A stretch of DNA of 64,000 nt from Prorocentrum cordatum (taxonomy: Eukaryota > Sar > Dinophyceae > Prorocentrales > Prorocentraceae), in assembly GCA_963575745.1 (NCBI GenBank), contig CAUYUJ010017837.1:12501-76500 (forward strand). Direction: 5' to 3'. Both the position numbers and the translations under genes were made by a program. The notes beneath the pieces were generated by a model. The model saw only the letters and a list, made by a program, of their open reading frames with translations. It was not told where the DNA came from and searched no databases. Within the stretch, counting starts at the first letter, position 1; each line of letters starts with the position of its first letter. Below are positions 22,755 through 33,262 of the stretch, piece after piece.

Positions 22755-22848
22755 ATTTTTAAATTGCTAGTGCCCCTCTAGTGCCGCTCCTCTCTCTCTG
22801 TCCCGTCTTCGCCCCTTTGTCTCTCTCGGCTGTGCCGTCGCTCAAGTT
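22755..22848 (+). repeat. Split direct repeat A2
   Basis: It repeats A1 of 15693-15786 in the same orientation and sits between B1 and B2. Confidence 0.8.
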
Positions 22849-22873
22849 TCGGCCCCGCCCCCTCCTCCCCTCG

Positions 22874-23178
22874 CGCGGGGTTTCCGCGCTCGGTTCCGAG
22901 TCTTTGACGGCCTTCGTTGGCCCATGGAGGTCAGGTACTTGTGCCCTCGAGCGAGGGCCGTCCCATGCTTGAGTTTACGAGTGCTTTGAATTTCTTTGAA
23001 GGCAGGGGCCCCGCGTGTAGCCTTTACTGCAGAAGGTGTTGGCCATCTCGTCTCTTCCTGCTTGTGTCGGTTATTTAGGCGTGGTTGTTCGGTGATCTTT
23101 TGTTTGCGCGGGCCTGTCGGCCGCCTCCGTCTGCCCCCCGAGCTCCGACGCAAGAGGCCCCCCTCGTGCAGCTTGGTT
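22874..23178 (+). repeat. Split direct repeat B2
   Basis: This is the second copy of B1, ending with GTGCAGCTTGG. The copia-1 polyprotein remnant resumes just beyond, which defines the right edge of the element. Confidence 0.85.
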
Positions 23179-23189
23179 TACAAGGGGAA

Positions 23190-24030
23190 TGCACCGCGCG
23201 CCCTCCAGCGAGATCGCCGGGGAGATCTCGACCCGCGCGAGCGTGCCGGCGAGCGCGAGGAGCTCTTGGACGAGACTCCCATGTGCATCAAGAAGCCAAA
23301 GGACACCATTCGACCATTTCCTGGACAATCACTTCGGGCAGCGCGACTGCGAGGGACTGCGACAATTTCGGCGCCAAGGAAAAGAAGTACGTGGAGCTCG
23401 CCATCAAGACCGAATGGTCTAAAGTGGCGGAGTTCGGCGCCTACGAGAAGCCCCCTGCCAAGGGTCAGAAGGAGCTCCTGCGCCGCAGTCCTGGCTTCCG
23501 CCTTGTGGGGGTGCGCTGAGCGTTGGCCGCGCTGGGCCAAGACGTCGCCATGGGGGCCCGGCTGGTCGCCCAGGTCTTCAGGCGCAGATCAGGACAGACG
23601 CGCCGATGGGATCGAGCCGCGCCGTGTACCCGACTCTCGCCGCTGCGGCTCAGAAGGGCCCAGCGGTACCTCTATGCGCGCAGGGTCTTTGCCGAGCACG
23701 GCCTCATCGAGGACCAGCTCGAGAAAGGCTTCCACTACTCGTGCGACGAGAAGGGGCTCGCCGCCATGATCCACTTGCACGTGGGCGACTTCCTGTTCGC
23801 CCAGCGCGCCAACTCCAGCGGCTGGAGATCCACGATCGCCTCGCTGGAGAAGACGCTGCACCTCAAGAAGGTCGATGGGGTCATCAAGTATTGTGGACGC
23901 AGCATCACCGAGCTCGCCGACGAGTTCAGGGTGACCCAAGCCACCACCGCCGCGCAGGTGGACTTCATAGACTTCAAGGAGGGCGGACTCACTACTTCAG
24001 TGTCGAGCTACCGACGCGCGCTCGGGTAAG
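23190..24030 (+). pseudogene. copia-1 reverse transcriptase remnant
   Basis: The start of a Ty1/copia RT is visible as AKEKKYVELAIKTEWSKV with FGAYEKPPAKGQKELL (about 23370-23480), ending at a stop at 23517-23519. The palm is shortened. After a frameshift the segment YSCDEKGLAAMIHLHVGDFLFA (about 23738-23805) corresponds to the strand before motif C, with HVGD where YVDD is expected, so the first catalytic Asp is Gly. The frame continues through VIKYCGRSI, the usual copia post-palm box. The catalytic centre is destroyed. It is the same copia type as the integrase upstream and in the same orientation. Confidence 0.7.
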
Positions 24031-24660
24031 TTCTCTGGCTGGCAGTCCAGACCCGGGTCGACGTCGCCTGCCCGTTGAGCTTCGCCTCTCGCCGCGCGAA
24101 TGTCGCCGCCGTGGCCGATGCCGAGACGCTGAACAAGACCGTCGCCAATGTGCGCTCCACTGCGAACTTCGCGATCGTGCTCAAGCGGAACCTCATCGAC
24201 CTGATGGCGTGCGCGAGCGTGCGCTTCAGCGACGCCGCGTTCGCAAACGTGGACGGGGTCAAGAGCCAGTGGGGGGGGGGGGGAATGGATGGGGCTCGCG
24301 CGTCGCCCCCATGACATCATCGGAGGCAGTTTCGACTTGCGTTTGCCCGTGGCCTGGCACTCAGGCACAGTGAAGAGGTCGGTGAAATCCATTCTGTTGC
24401 CGGGGGCTGCGCGACCCTCGAGGCAGCGGGGACTAGCGCCTGGTTCCGCCAGCTGCCCACCGAGGCCTATAACTCCAAGAAGCCGCTCAAGATGATCGAG
24501 CTCGCGAACAAGCGACGCGGGGATATTGGTGGCGACAGCAAGGGCCACGTCACGCACGCCCAGTCTGATGTGGGCCAGTCTACAGACAAGCGGTTCCGCA
24601 TTATCGCCTCCATGATCAAGGAGTCCGTACATCCCACGGCTCCCTGCGATTTCGCTGGAT
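24030..24660 (+). pseudogene. copia-1 connection and RNase H remnant
   Basis: After the RT come LAVQTRVDVA (about 24029-24070), the usual L-A-x-Q-T-R-P-D-[IV]-A connection box with Pro replaced by Val, then ADAETLNKTVANVRS (about 24117-24160). A G-run at 24270-24282 breaks the frame. RNase H-like sequence follows in another frame as AAGTSAWFRQLPTEA and STDKRFRIIASMIKESV (about 24420-24630). The order is that of a Ty1/copia pol 3' end. No matching LTR pair for copia-1 was found. Confidence 0.6.
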
Positions 24661-25390
24661 CCCAGCCTTCTTCGGGGCCCGCAAGCACACCTGCGGCACC
24701 TGGCAGCCGCGCGCCGCCATGCTTGTTTCGGTCCTGTTCACCCGCTTCGGCAGGGTCAAGGGGAAGCCTGCGCCGTCGCTTTTTTTCGCTCAACGATTCC
24801 ATGTTCTACTGCTGCGCGTGCTATACAACCATGCGGGCCAATCTCGCGCGTCGGCCGCGCGCGCCCGTCGAATTCTTTCCAAAACCTTCATCGCCGACGC
24901 GAGGGCGCCGTCATCGACGTCGGCATGATCGGTATCGGCACCCGCGCTGGCCGCGCCTTTGTCGGTGTCAACATCGTCACCAGCATCGCTACTATCATCG
25001 TCGTGTCTACCGTTGTCGACGTTGCCATGATACGGCTCCCGCCCACGTCGCCGACTCGCAATGAAGTGCCCGCTGGGATGTGCCCAGCGGTCAGCGCCAC
25101 CGCAGCCGCATCGGTGGCGCCAAACTAGCTGGCCGCTGCTCGCGCGTGCTAGGGTTGGCGCGGCCGCAGAGATGCACCAGCCAACGCCAAGCATGCATCG
25201 CAATCGCCACCGCGTGGTTTTGCAAGCTAATTGGTTGGTTGGTGGATGGGCTGTTTGCCAGGGCGTGGGGTGTGTCAGCTGGTTTGTGAAAATCAGTTGC
25301 GCCGCGTACATTCTCCTTCGCTAAAAGATTAATAGATTCTCTCCCCCCCTCCCCCCCCGAACTTATCGGTTCCCCCTGGGTTAGTATGAT
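24660..25390. other. No supported gene
   Basis: The region downstream of copia-1 pol has no domain I recognise and no clear similarity to the region upstream of gag, so a 3' LTR is not demonstrated. Confidence 0.4.

Positions 25391-25397
<7 letters not shown>

Positions 25398-25433
<36 letters not shown>
25398..25433. repeat. (TA)n microsatellite
   Basis: A run of TA dinucleotides, about 18 units, lies in otherwise GC-rich sequence. Confidence 0.95.
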
Positions 25434-25435
<2 letters not shown>

Positions 25436-25579
25436 TGCACTCTCGTCTATCCTAAATGTGAAATCGTACTATCCCAGCCAAGCCGGGTTCCCCCACCCTG
25501 CGGTTCCCTGGTTAAAAAAACACTATACGGTGAATGTTTTGTTCTAACATAACACTTTTCACGACTCCGTTGCAACAAA

Positions 25580-26022
25580 TCGGACGGAGCGCGCGCGCGC
25601 GTCGTCGCGCGCGCATGCCGAAATCCTCCAAAAACCCTCGGTGCCGGAAGGATTTCGCAATCGAGTTTACCAAAAAACAAACAACGCAGGGTTTCGCAGT
25701 ACTGATTTGTTAAAAAAGCTTCCGCGCGCGCTCTTGCGAAATCTCAAGAAAACCATAGGTTATTCAATATTTTCACAACATGCTATTAAACGGGCTTCGC
25801 GCGCGCATGTCGAAATTTGTCGAACGCCCTTGCGCGTGTGCCGTCGCGAGAACCCTCTGCAAAAAATGAGACGAAGTGCAGACGCACGCGTCGTCGCGCG
25901 CGTATGCCGAAATGCTTCAGAACCGATCGGTTTCGGAAGGATTTCAAAATCGTGTGTCCAAAAAACCTACCACCCAAGGTTTCGCAATACGGATTTTCAA
26001 CAAAAGCGTGCGCGCGCGCTCT
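25580..26022 (+). repeat. About 300-bp periodic repeat with CGCG boxes
   Basis: A block with CGTCGTCGCGCGCG, ATGCCGAAAT, GGAAGGATTTC, CCAAAAAAC, GGTTTCGCA and GCGCGCGCTCTTGCG starts near 25587 and recurs near 25887. A partial copy (CGCGCGCATGTCGAAATT) lies at about 25800. Confidence 0.65.
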
Positions 26023-26024
26023 TG

Positions 26025-26058
<34 letters not shown>

Positions 26059-26547
26059 ATCCCTCCTCCCGCGTCGTCGTCGTCGTTGTCGCCTACGTCG
26101 TTTTCTGTCGTTCTTCGTGTTCGTCGTCGTCGTCCTCGTTGGCGTCGTGGTCGTTTCCGTCGTCGTTGTCGCCGTGGTCGTTCTTCCTCCTCCTCCCTCG
26201 TCGTCGTCGTCGTCCGTCGTCGGCGTCTCGTCGTCGTCCCTCCTATTTCGTCGTCGTCGTCGTCGTCGTCGTTGTCCTCGTCGTCGTCTTCCTTCCTCCC
26301 TCGTCGTTGTCGTCGTCGGCGTCGCCGTCCTTCCTCCTTCTTCGTCGTTCGCGTCGTCGCCGTCCTCCCTCCTCTCGTCGTTGTCGTCGTTGTCGTCGTT
26401 GTCGTCGTTGTCGTCGTTGTCGTCGTTGTCGTCGATGTCGCCGTCGTCGTCCTCCCTCCTCCCTCGTCGTCGTCTTCGTTGGCGACGTCGTTGTCGTCGT
26501 CGTCGTCGTCGTTGTCTTCGTCGTCGTCGGCGTCGTCGTCGTCGTCG

Positions 26548-26613
<66 letters not shown>

Positions 26614-26735
26614 GGTCGCTGTCGTCGTCGAAGTCGTTGGAGACGTCGTCGGTGTCGTCGTCGTCGGTGTCGGCGGCGCCGTCGTCGTCGTCGTCGTCGC
26701 TGTCGTCGTCGGCGTCGGTGTCGTGGCCAAGTGCC
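26022..26735 (+). repeat. (CGT)n compound microsatellite
   Basis: About 700 bp of GTC/CGT units with interspersed CCTCC boxes. All six frames stay open, producing long Ser-, Val-, Arg-, Thr- and Asp-rich pseudo-proteins that should not be annotated. Confidence 0.95.
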
Positions 26736-27296
26736 ATCTGGTACCCACCGTCACGGTCTTGTCTTAAGAGGTCTTGCGACCAAGTTGCGGGTGGGAGGGT
26801 GGGATGTTTGCACGAGCAGTGGAGAGGACAGCTTCAAGTTGAGCAAGTGATTGGTTACACCGCGTAGACTGCTCCGCATAGTTGCACCACTTAGGTTGCG
26901 CCACGCAGTATTTGCTAGAAGACACCGTGCGGGGCCCACGTTGGTCAACATGCTGCAGGGGAAGGGGGGCTTATTCCTGCCCCTCGTCCACCTCCTCTGC
27001 TCCCCGTCGCCCTCCCCATTTCCCATCTCTGCCCGCCCTGGCCCCATCCTCTCCCCATCCCCCAGTTCAGTCTCCCCCCGCCTTTTCATCATTCTCCTCC
27101 TCCTCATCGCCACCGCCCTCCTCTCCTCCCGTCGCGTTGCGGGGCGCGCCCCCGTTGTCAGCCCTGGGCGATTATCCGGGCACCTCCTTTCGCCCGCCCC
27201 GGGCAGCGAGGCGGCGCGACGCGCGGCGTGGGCGATGGCGTGGAAGTCAGTAGGTACGTTTTCGGTATAGATTCGGTTTGAAAGTGGTAGGTCAGA
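26736..27296. other. No supported gene
   Basis: Pyrimidine-rich in part (CCTCCTCATCGCC-like units, 27000-27130). No conserved domain is seen. Confidence 0.4.
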
Positions 27297-27454
27297 TTTG
27301 ATGGGCCTGTTTTCCACCACCACCACCATGGGTTGGAGGGGGGAAGGAGGTGGAAGACGAGGGGGAGGAGGACGAGGACAAGGAGGAGGAGGAGGTGGAC
27401 CCTCTCCCCCTCCAACTTATGGTGGTGGTGGTGGTGGAAAACAGGCCCATCAAA
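27297..27454. mobile_element. Foldback/MITE-like element with about 45-bp inverted arms
   Basis: The left end TTTGATGGGCCTGTTTTCCA (27297-27316) and the CCACCACCACCAT that follows are matched by the exact reverse complement at the right end, with TGGAAAACAGGCCCATCAAA at 27435-27454. The arms continue inward through GTTGGAGGGGG and its complement CCCCCTCCAAC. The centre is a GGA tract. No coding capacity. The target duplication is unclear. Confidence 0.75.
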
Positions 27455-27886
27455 ATTTGCACAGTTCAATGTCATTTATGATGGTGCATGACAAACTCGC
27501 CGCCGCATTTCTGTCGTGCACATGATTTCGCATAGCCACGCCGCCTGGGGCGCCTTCCGGGCGCTTTTCCATGCCGCCCCGGGCCCCTCTTTTCAGTCCT
27601 CGGGCGAGCGCGCGCCGAATGGCCTCCGCTCTCGCCCGCCCCTGCGCGTGGTTGGCCAAATCAGCAGCGCATCGTTGAAACTCAGGCGTCTCGATGCATC
27701 GCTGTCGGCCCCTGGGGGCGAAGGCGCGCCCCTCGCCCCCGCGACGCGCATCCGCGTCGGAAAAAAGCATTGGCGCCGATGGCGCCGCGGAAGGGTCTGG
27801 GCGGAGGCGCGGCCCGCAGCGTCCGCCGCTGCGCCGAGGCACCGGCGCCGCGCCCCCGAGCGCCTGCCGCGCCCCCATGCGCCTAA

Positions 27887-27982
27887 GACGCATGCAAACT
27901 GCGCCCCCCGGACCCTTCGGTGGTGCTCCCCATGGAGCCGCGCAGCGTGCGAGGGGGGCGCTGAGATGGGGGGGGAATGCAT
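27887..27982 (+). repeat. Solitary diverged copy of the 90-bp satellite monomer
   Basis: Order and spacing of GACGCATGC, CTTCGGTGG-GCTCCC-ATGG and CGTG-GAGGGG match one full monomer of the array at 50716-52606, with substitutions throughout. On the - strand it reads SAPLARCAAPWGAPPKG, clearly related to the array product GTPLTRFVAPYGAPPKV. Confidence 0.65.
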
Positions 27983-28254
27983 TCACATCATGCCAGCGGG
28001 ACCTTCGCTGAAGCGCCTCGGGGGTTTTCGAATTATACCTGCGAGATGGCCCAGGGGGGCTTCTGACTTTTACGCGGCCAATTAGATGGCCCCCGCGGGG
28101 CCCGCGCAGGGGTGGGCGAACCGCCCCCGAGTTGCGGTGAACATCCCTCTGGGGCGTGGTCTGGATATCGCTTGCGCGGTCCTGCGAGCGCCCGAGACGA
28201 CCCAAGAGGCACCCGAAACCGCATCGAGACAGGATTCGTGCCAAAATTTTCGGG

Positions 28255-28460
28255 CCATCTGTCCGCGTCGAGTCCGCAGGGCTCCGCGGGGCTCTGTTGG
28301 GCGCCGCGGGGGCCCCAAAGGCTCCGCGAGGTTCTGCTGGGTTCAGCGGGGCTCCACGGGGCGCCGTGGGGCCCCGTGGGGTCCGCCCGCGGGCGCCGCT
28401 GGGTTCCGCAGGGCGCCGCGGGGATCTGCGAGGCGCGCGGGGTTCCGCCGCCCCCTCCCG
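28255..28460 (+). repeat. Degenerate GC-rich short repeat
   Basis: Units of the GGGCTCCGCGGGG kind recur every 9-18 bases. Long open frames on both strands here are compositional. Confidence 0.5.
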
Positions 28461-30000
28461 ATGAGAACCTCTAGTGCTGGTGGGGCGCGGCGCCCGCCGC
28501 GCGTTCCGCGGCGGCCGTTCGGGCGGGCGGCGGCGCCGCGGGCGGCCGCGGGAGTCTTCCTCGTCTCCACTGCCGTCTTCTTGCTCGTTGCTCGTGCTTG
28601 TCCATCCTCGCTCTCCTCGCCCTCCCTCCTCGTCGTTGCGGATCGGCGCTGCGATGGGTGGCTCCACGCGCGCGGCGCGCAGGGCAGCGCGGTGAATTGT
28701 GCCGGCGCAACCGCGCCTCCGTAAACTTTCCATCCGCCGGGCAAAGTGCCGCCGCCGAACAACGACGCGCACGCGCGCGCGCCGTCGACTACCCCGCTAA
28801 ACAGCGCGGCGCCGACCGGCAAGCCGCCGCTCACTCAAACGGTGCCGATCAATGCGATGGGCGCCCCGGCGCGGGCAACGCCCGCCAGCGGGCCATAATG
28901 GGCGGAACGATGGGCGCCGCAAGGGCGATGGGCCGCAACGGGACAGCGCGCCCGAACAATTACATCCGGACGACATGCTGCGACGAGAAAGCAGTTCGAC
29001 TATGACCAGCAAGGCGACTTCTCAGAACCAGTGCCATTCCGCGCAACCAGCCGATCAAATGGCGGCGAGGGGGCGGAGCGCGATGGTGAGACGAAGGGAT
29101 GAGGACAACGATGTCGCGCATAATCGCGCGATAAACACTGGGGGCAGCAACTGCCAGACACGGGGCAGGGTGCATTGTTCGGGTTTGCACGCGGGGCATC
29201 GGTGGCCCTCGTCTAGCGGCGCGGGCGGTGCGTGGCGCAGGCGGAAAAGGCATGGCTAGCATGCCCGTGGCATTGCGCTGACGTGCAGCGCGCTGGCCGG
29301 CGGGGCCCCGCGGGTTCTGCGATGCGCAGTGGGTCTTGAGGCATTGCCTCGTCCAGGTCTGTTAATCGTGCAAGTTCGATCAATGAATGCCCCGCTGTAG
29401 ATCGCATTCCAAGGTGCCTGCGCGCGTTTGACCTTGCGCCTCCAGCGTTGCCTGAGTAGACTGGCTGTGGCTTGCGCCCCTTAGCCCGATTTTTGTTATG
29501 GCGAGCGCATGGCCGACGTCTTCTGAACTAGCTTCGCACGGCGTTTTTTCTTCGCGCGCTTTTTCTGCGGGTTGGCAAGGGCCGAGAATTCGGGAACGAG
29601 CGAGAGAACCGATTGCGCGCGGCGGGCGCTGAGGAGGGGGGCGCTTCGTCCAAGGACGCGCTCGCCTGGCTGGAGCTTCCCGCGATTGCAGAAAGCCTGG
29701 CCAAGGCGAAGGGCGTGATCCGTTGGGTCCTGCTTTCGGAGATGCTGGTGGATGCCCCGAGTGTGGGCGACGCGGGGAAGTCTAGCGCAGCTCTCCCCTA
29801 GGCGCTGGCCCAGTGTCACATCGCGCTGTCGGGCGAGGCCGCTGCGCTCGAGGGTGGAAAGAAGACCTTCTGCGCGGGGGGGCAGATCCAGAGCGGCCTC
29901 CGAGAGGATGTCGGCGTCCGAGACTGCGTCGACAAGGGGCTCTCCGAGTCCAGACTTCGGTCCAGATTGAGTGCTGCGCCTCGGCATCTCCTTTTTATTT
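28460..30000. other. No supported gene
   Basis: Very GC-rich sequence with overlapping open frames in most phases. I see no conserved domain. Confidence 0.4.
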
Positions 30001-30005
30001 TTGAA

Positions 30006-30060
30006 TTGTTCCCAGCTCTTTTTGGTTGGATTCTCGTCTGGGAGCAGCGGGGTCGCTGTC
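30006..30060 (+). repeat. Array-leader module, copy 1
   Basis: GGTTGGATTCTCGTCTGGGA with GAGCAGCGGGGTCGC matches copies at 40216-40276 and, reversed, at 52655-52718. A C-rich tract follows and then a satellite array starts. Confidence 0.6.
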
Positions 30061-30074
30061 TCCCCCCCCCCCCT

Positions 30075-31620
30075 CCTGCTCTCGGGGCTGCGAACTGTGA
30101 AACTGTAGCCGCTTTCGTGGGCTGCTCGGGGGGCGGCGCAGCGGGGCTCCGCGCGAGCCCAGACGGGGCCTCTCCATCCGTGGGGGGCTGCGAATTGTAT
30201 GATCATCGTCGCTTTCGAGGGCTGCTGGTGGAGCCATCGCAATGGGGCCCCATGCGGGCCCAAACGTGACTTTGCCATCCGGGGCTGCGAAGTGCGAAGC
30301 TGTCGCCACATTCGAAGGTTTTTTGGGGGCCAGCGCAGCAGGTCCCACTCGGAACCAAACGATACCTGGCCTTCCCTGGGTGGCTGCGAAGTGTGTGCTC
30401 GACCCACGTTCGAGGGTTGTTGGGGCCAGCCCGGCGCAGTGGGACCCAGACGGGATGTCGCCATCCTTGGGGGGCTGCGAAGTGAGAAGTCGCAGCCGCG
30501 TTCGAGGGCTGCTGGGGAAGCGGCAAGCACGCCGGCGCCCCGCGCTGACCTAAGCGGGACCTCGCCTTCCTTGGGGGCTGCGAAGTGTGAAAGTGTTGGC
30601 GGGTTCGAGGGCCGTTGTGGGGCGCTGCGGGGCCCCTCGCGGCCCCAGATGCGACCTCGTCATCCCTGGGGGGGTGCTAAGTGTGAAAGTGTCGCCACTT
30701 TGGAGGGCTGCCAGGGGGGCCAGCGCAGTGGGGCCCCCCGTGGGCCTGGACGGTGCCTCGCCATCCCTCGGGGGTCTGTCGGGCGTGAAGTTATCGCCGC
30801 ATCCGAGGGCTGCTGGGGGGGGCAGCGCAGTGGGGTCCCACGCGGACCCAAACGAGGTGTCACCACTCTTGGGGTGCTGCGAGGTGTGAAATTTTCGCCA
30901 CTTCCGAGGGCTTGTGGGGGAGCAATCACAGTGGGGCCCCACGCGGATTGCAAACGGAACCTCGCCATTTTTGGGGGGCTGCGAAGTGTGCGCCTTTCGA
31001 CGCTTTCCAGGGCTGCTGCGGGGGCCAGCGCAGTGGGGCCCCGCGCGGATTCAAACTGGATGTCGCCATCCTGTGGGAACGGCGAAGTGTGACATTGTCG
31101 CCAGTTTCGAGGGCTGCTGGGGGCGCCTGCGCAGCGGGGCTCCGCGCGGACCAAAGCGGACTTCGCTGGGGACCGCGAAGTGTGAAATTGTGGCCATTTT
31201 CAAGGGATGCTGGGTGGGCCAGCACAGCGGGGGCCCACGCGGATTCAAACGGGATGTCGCCATGCCGACACAGCGGGGGCCCGCGCGGCCCCGAACGGGA
31301 CTTAGCCGCCCCTGGGGTGTTGCGAAGTGTCGATTTATCGCCGCTTCGTAGTGGGGCCCCACGCGGACCCAGACAGGACCTTGCCATCAGTGGGGGGCTG
31401 CGAAATGTGAAGCGGTCGCCAGTTTCGAGGGCTGCTGGGGGCCCCCCGCGGGCCCCAGCGGGGCCTTGCCATCCCTGGGGGGCTGCGAAGTGTGAAATTG
31501 TCGCCGCTTCCGAGGGCAGCGCAGTGGGGCCCCACGCGGGCCCAAACGGGACCTCGCCATGCCTGGGGGGGCACGAAGTGTGAAACGGGCGCCATTTTGG
31601 AGAGCTGCGGGGCTGGCCAG
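30075..31620 (+). repeat. About 100-bp satellite array, large (about 16 units)
   Basis: Each unit has GGGGGCTGCGAAGTGTGAAA, then a (T/A)TCGCC box, TTCGAGGGCTGCTGGGGG, GCGCAGTGGGGCCCC and ACGCGG-CC-AA-CG-GAC with TCGCCATCC. Start boxes occur near 30185, 30282, 30379, 30472, 30573, 30670, 30773, 30874, 30977 and onward, with shorter units towards the right. A smaller array of the same monomer lies at 40335-40760. Confidence 0.85.
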
Positions 31621-31639
31621 TGAATGAAACTGATGCCGC

Positions 31640-31735
31640 TGTCGAGTCGGTCGCGCACATTTCGCACGATGTAGATATCCGCCGTGCACCGTATCTGGCA
31701 GTGTTGCTGTCGCACTGTTGTCGGCGCACCTTCTC
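31640..31735 (+). repeat. Array-tail module, copy 1
   Basis: GAGTCGGTCGCGCACATTTC, CACGATGTAGAT and GCAGTGTTGCTG align with 41184-41268 at roughly 70% by eye. Both copies lie downstream of a 100-bp satellite array. Confidence 0.5.
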
Positions 31736-31737
31736 TT

Positions 31738-31740
31738 CTT

Positions 31741-31776
<36 letters not shown>
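31738..31776. repeat. (TC)n microsatellite
   Basis: CT dinucleotide run with minor interruptions. Confidence 0.9.
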
Positions 31777-32485
31777 GCCTGTGTAGGGTAGTCGTGCCTG
31801 GCTGGAGTTTATTTGGTTCCCTTTTTCGAATTCTACGGGAGGCCAAACCTATCCGAAAGTTTGACGGGTGTGGGTGCCCACCTCGTTTCGTGCGTATCTG
31901 GTGTACCGTGCACGTTTGGTTTGACGCTGTCTCTAGTTTTGCGGGGTGTAGCTATGTGCGCTTGTAGATGCTGCAGTCGCTGGTGGCTGTTAAGACATGA
32001 ATACCTCATTGCCGTCGGTTTTCTGCCGCACGTGGACCTGGTCAAGCCGCCGCCCGAGCAGAGCGTGGCCTGGCATTTGGTGCGACTGGCCGACCAGCTT
32101 CGAAGCAAAACCATCGAGGCTTTGTTGTTCGACGCGCGAGACATGCGAGCCAACTTGATTACGAACGGGGCATATCGATGGTTTTCATCGTAGATTTGAT
32201 GGCGGGCCACTTCGCTTTCAGCCACATTGCAACGAGGTGCAGCGATAAGAAATGGAATCGTGACGCGCCGAGCTGCCCCCCTCTGATTGAGGACGAGGAT
32301 ATGTAGACAGAGGTGGCAGCGGCACCAACCGCGATGCAGTCGTGCCGCTCGACTTGCACGTGCAGCTAGCAGTTCGATGAAAAAGAGCTTCTCTCAGGCA
32401 CTATCGTACTGTTGCTTTCATTTCGCGGAACAAAACCAGCGCGCATGTTGAGCATGCGAAGGCGTGATGCATTTTTGCATCGCGA
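31777..32485. other. No supported gene
   Basis: The open frame 31813-32193 (126 codons) shows no domain I recognise. It lies between the satellite composite and the copia-2 left LTR remnant. Confidence 0.35.
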
Positions 32486-32615
32486 ATCCTCCTCCGTCGG
32501 GCTAGCTGTGGGAAGGTAGACGCAGGGAGTGGCGCTGATGGCATGTTAGAGTAGAGCATGGGCTCAGTAGCAATGCATTCTTCCATGGCCACTTTCGGCG
32601 AACAATCATTTTCAT
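32486..32615 (+). repeat. copia-2 putative 5' LTR remnant
   Basis: The shared landmarks with 38741-38871 are TGGGAAGGTAGA, GCAGGGAGT, TGTTAGAGTAGAGCATGG, TGCATTCTT and TTTCGGCGAA. Both copies are in the same orientation and flank the gag-pol remnant. True LTR ends (TG...CA) were not resolved, so the full LTR may be longer. Confidence 0.6.
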
Positions 32616-32664
32616 GTCGGCGCGGGTTGTAGGCGGCTCGGTCGCGCCTGGCGGCGCGCAGTGA

Positions 32665-33249
32665 ATGTCTAGCAGGAGAGGCGCGGGGGGGGGGGGCCTC
32701 TCGGACCCGCGACCGCGAGGTGCGTGGGCATCGCCGCCGCCTGCTGAGCGGCGCACGGGGACTTCGACTGCAGCGGGTAGCTCCGCGCCGAGCCGTGGTC
32801 CGCAGGCGGAGGGGCGGCGGCGGAGGCGGGCAGCCCCGCTCTGCGCCCAGTGCTCCTCAAGGCACGGTCGAAGGCCGCGGGTGGACCAGCGCCTTCCCGT
32901 GAGCAAGCCAGGCGCCGCGGCCCGGAAGAGCCTCCGGCGCGGCGCAGGAGGCGGCAGCGCAGGAGGCGATGGGGGGGCTGAGGAGGCTGCTGGATCGCCG
33001 GGCGACCTGCCAGCCGCGACTGAGGAGAGGAAGAAGGGCTTCCTCGAGGTGGAGATCGAGCAGATCGTTCGTCGTAGGCACGTGTCGCCGTGTGGGGTGC
33101 GTCCACGAGGAGACGGAGGGGGTGCGCGAAGTCCGTCGGGGGCGGGTGGGCAGCCAGAGACAGTCGGGGAGCTCGCCAGGGGCCAGTGGGGGCCTTCGCA
33201 GCGTGTCTCGGCAGCGGGGAGCTCCGCGCTGGGGGAGGTGAAACAGTAG
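32665..33249 (+). pseudogene. copia-2 leader/gag N-terminal frame, low complexity
   Basis: A 194-codon Gly/Ala/Arg/Pro-rich open frame, interrupted by hairpin modules at 32773, 32826 and 33214 that read as AGSSAPS, GQPRSA or AGSSALG in different frames. No domain is recognised. It lies between the LTR remnant and the recognisable gag and may be untranslated leader. Confidence 0.3.
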
Positions 33250-33262
33250 AGGGGCGAGAGCC

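Larger units (their letters stand above)
15693..23178 (+). mobile_element. PAT/Ngaro-like tyrosine-recombinase retrotransposon with split direct repeats
   Basis: The terminal structure is A1 (15693-15786), body, B1 (22454-22732), A2 (22755-22848), B2 (22874-23178). All copies are in the same orientation, with A1 matching A2 and B1 matching B2. That order is diagnostic of the PAT/Ngaro branch of the DIRS superfamily, which integrates through a tyrosine recombinase. Inside, in order, are an unassigned gag-like region, DIRS-type reverse transcriptase, RNase H and a tyrosine recombinase. All are broken by stops and frameshifts. The element lies between the integrase and the reverse transcriptase of copia-1, so it is younger than copia-1. 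Confidence 0.75.

Noticed and set aside
24660-25390. 3' LTR of copia-1
   Set aside because: No stretch here resembles the region upstream of copia-1 gag.
26022-26867. Very long overlapping open frames on both strands
   Set aside because: They are the six translations of a CGT microsatellite and have no domain.
27450-28772. Minus-strand open frame of 440 codons
   Set aside because: GC-rich shadow over a diverged satellite monomer and short GC repeats; Pro/Arg/Ala-rich with no conserved domain.
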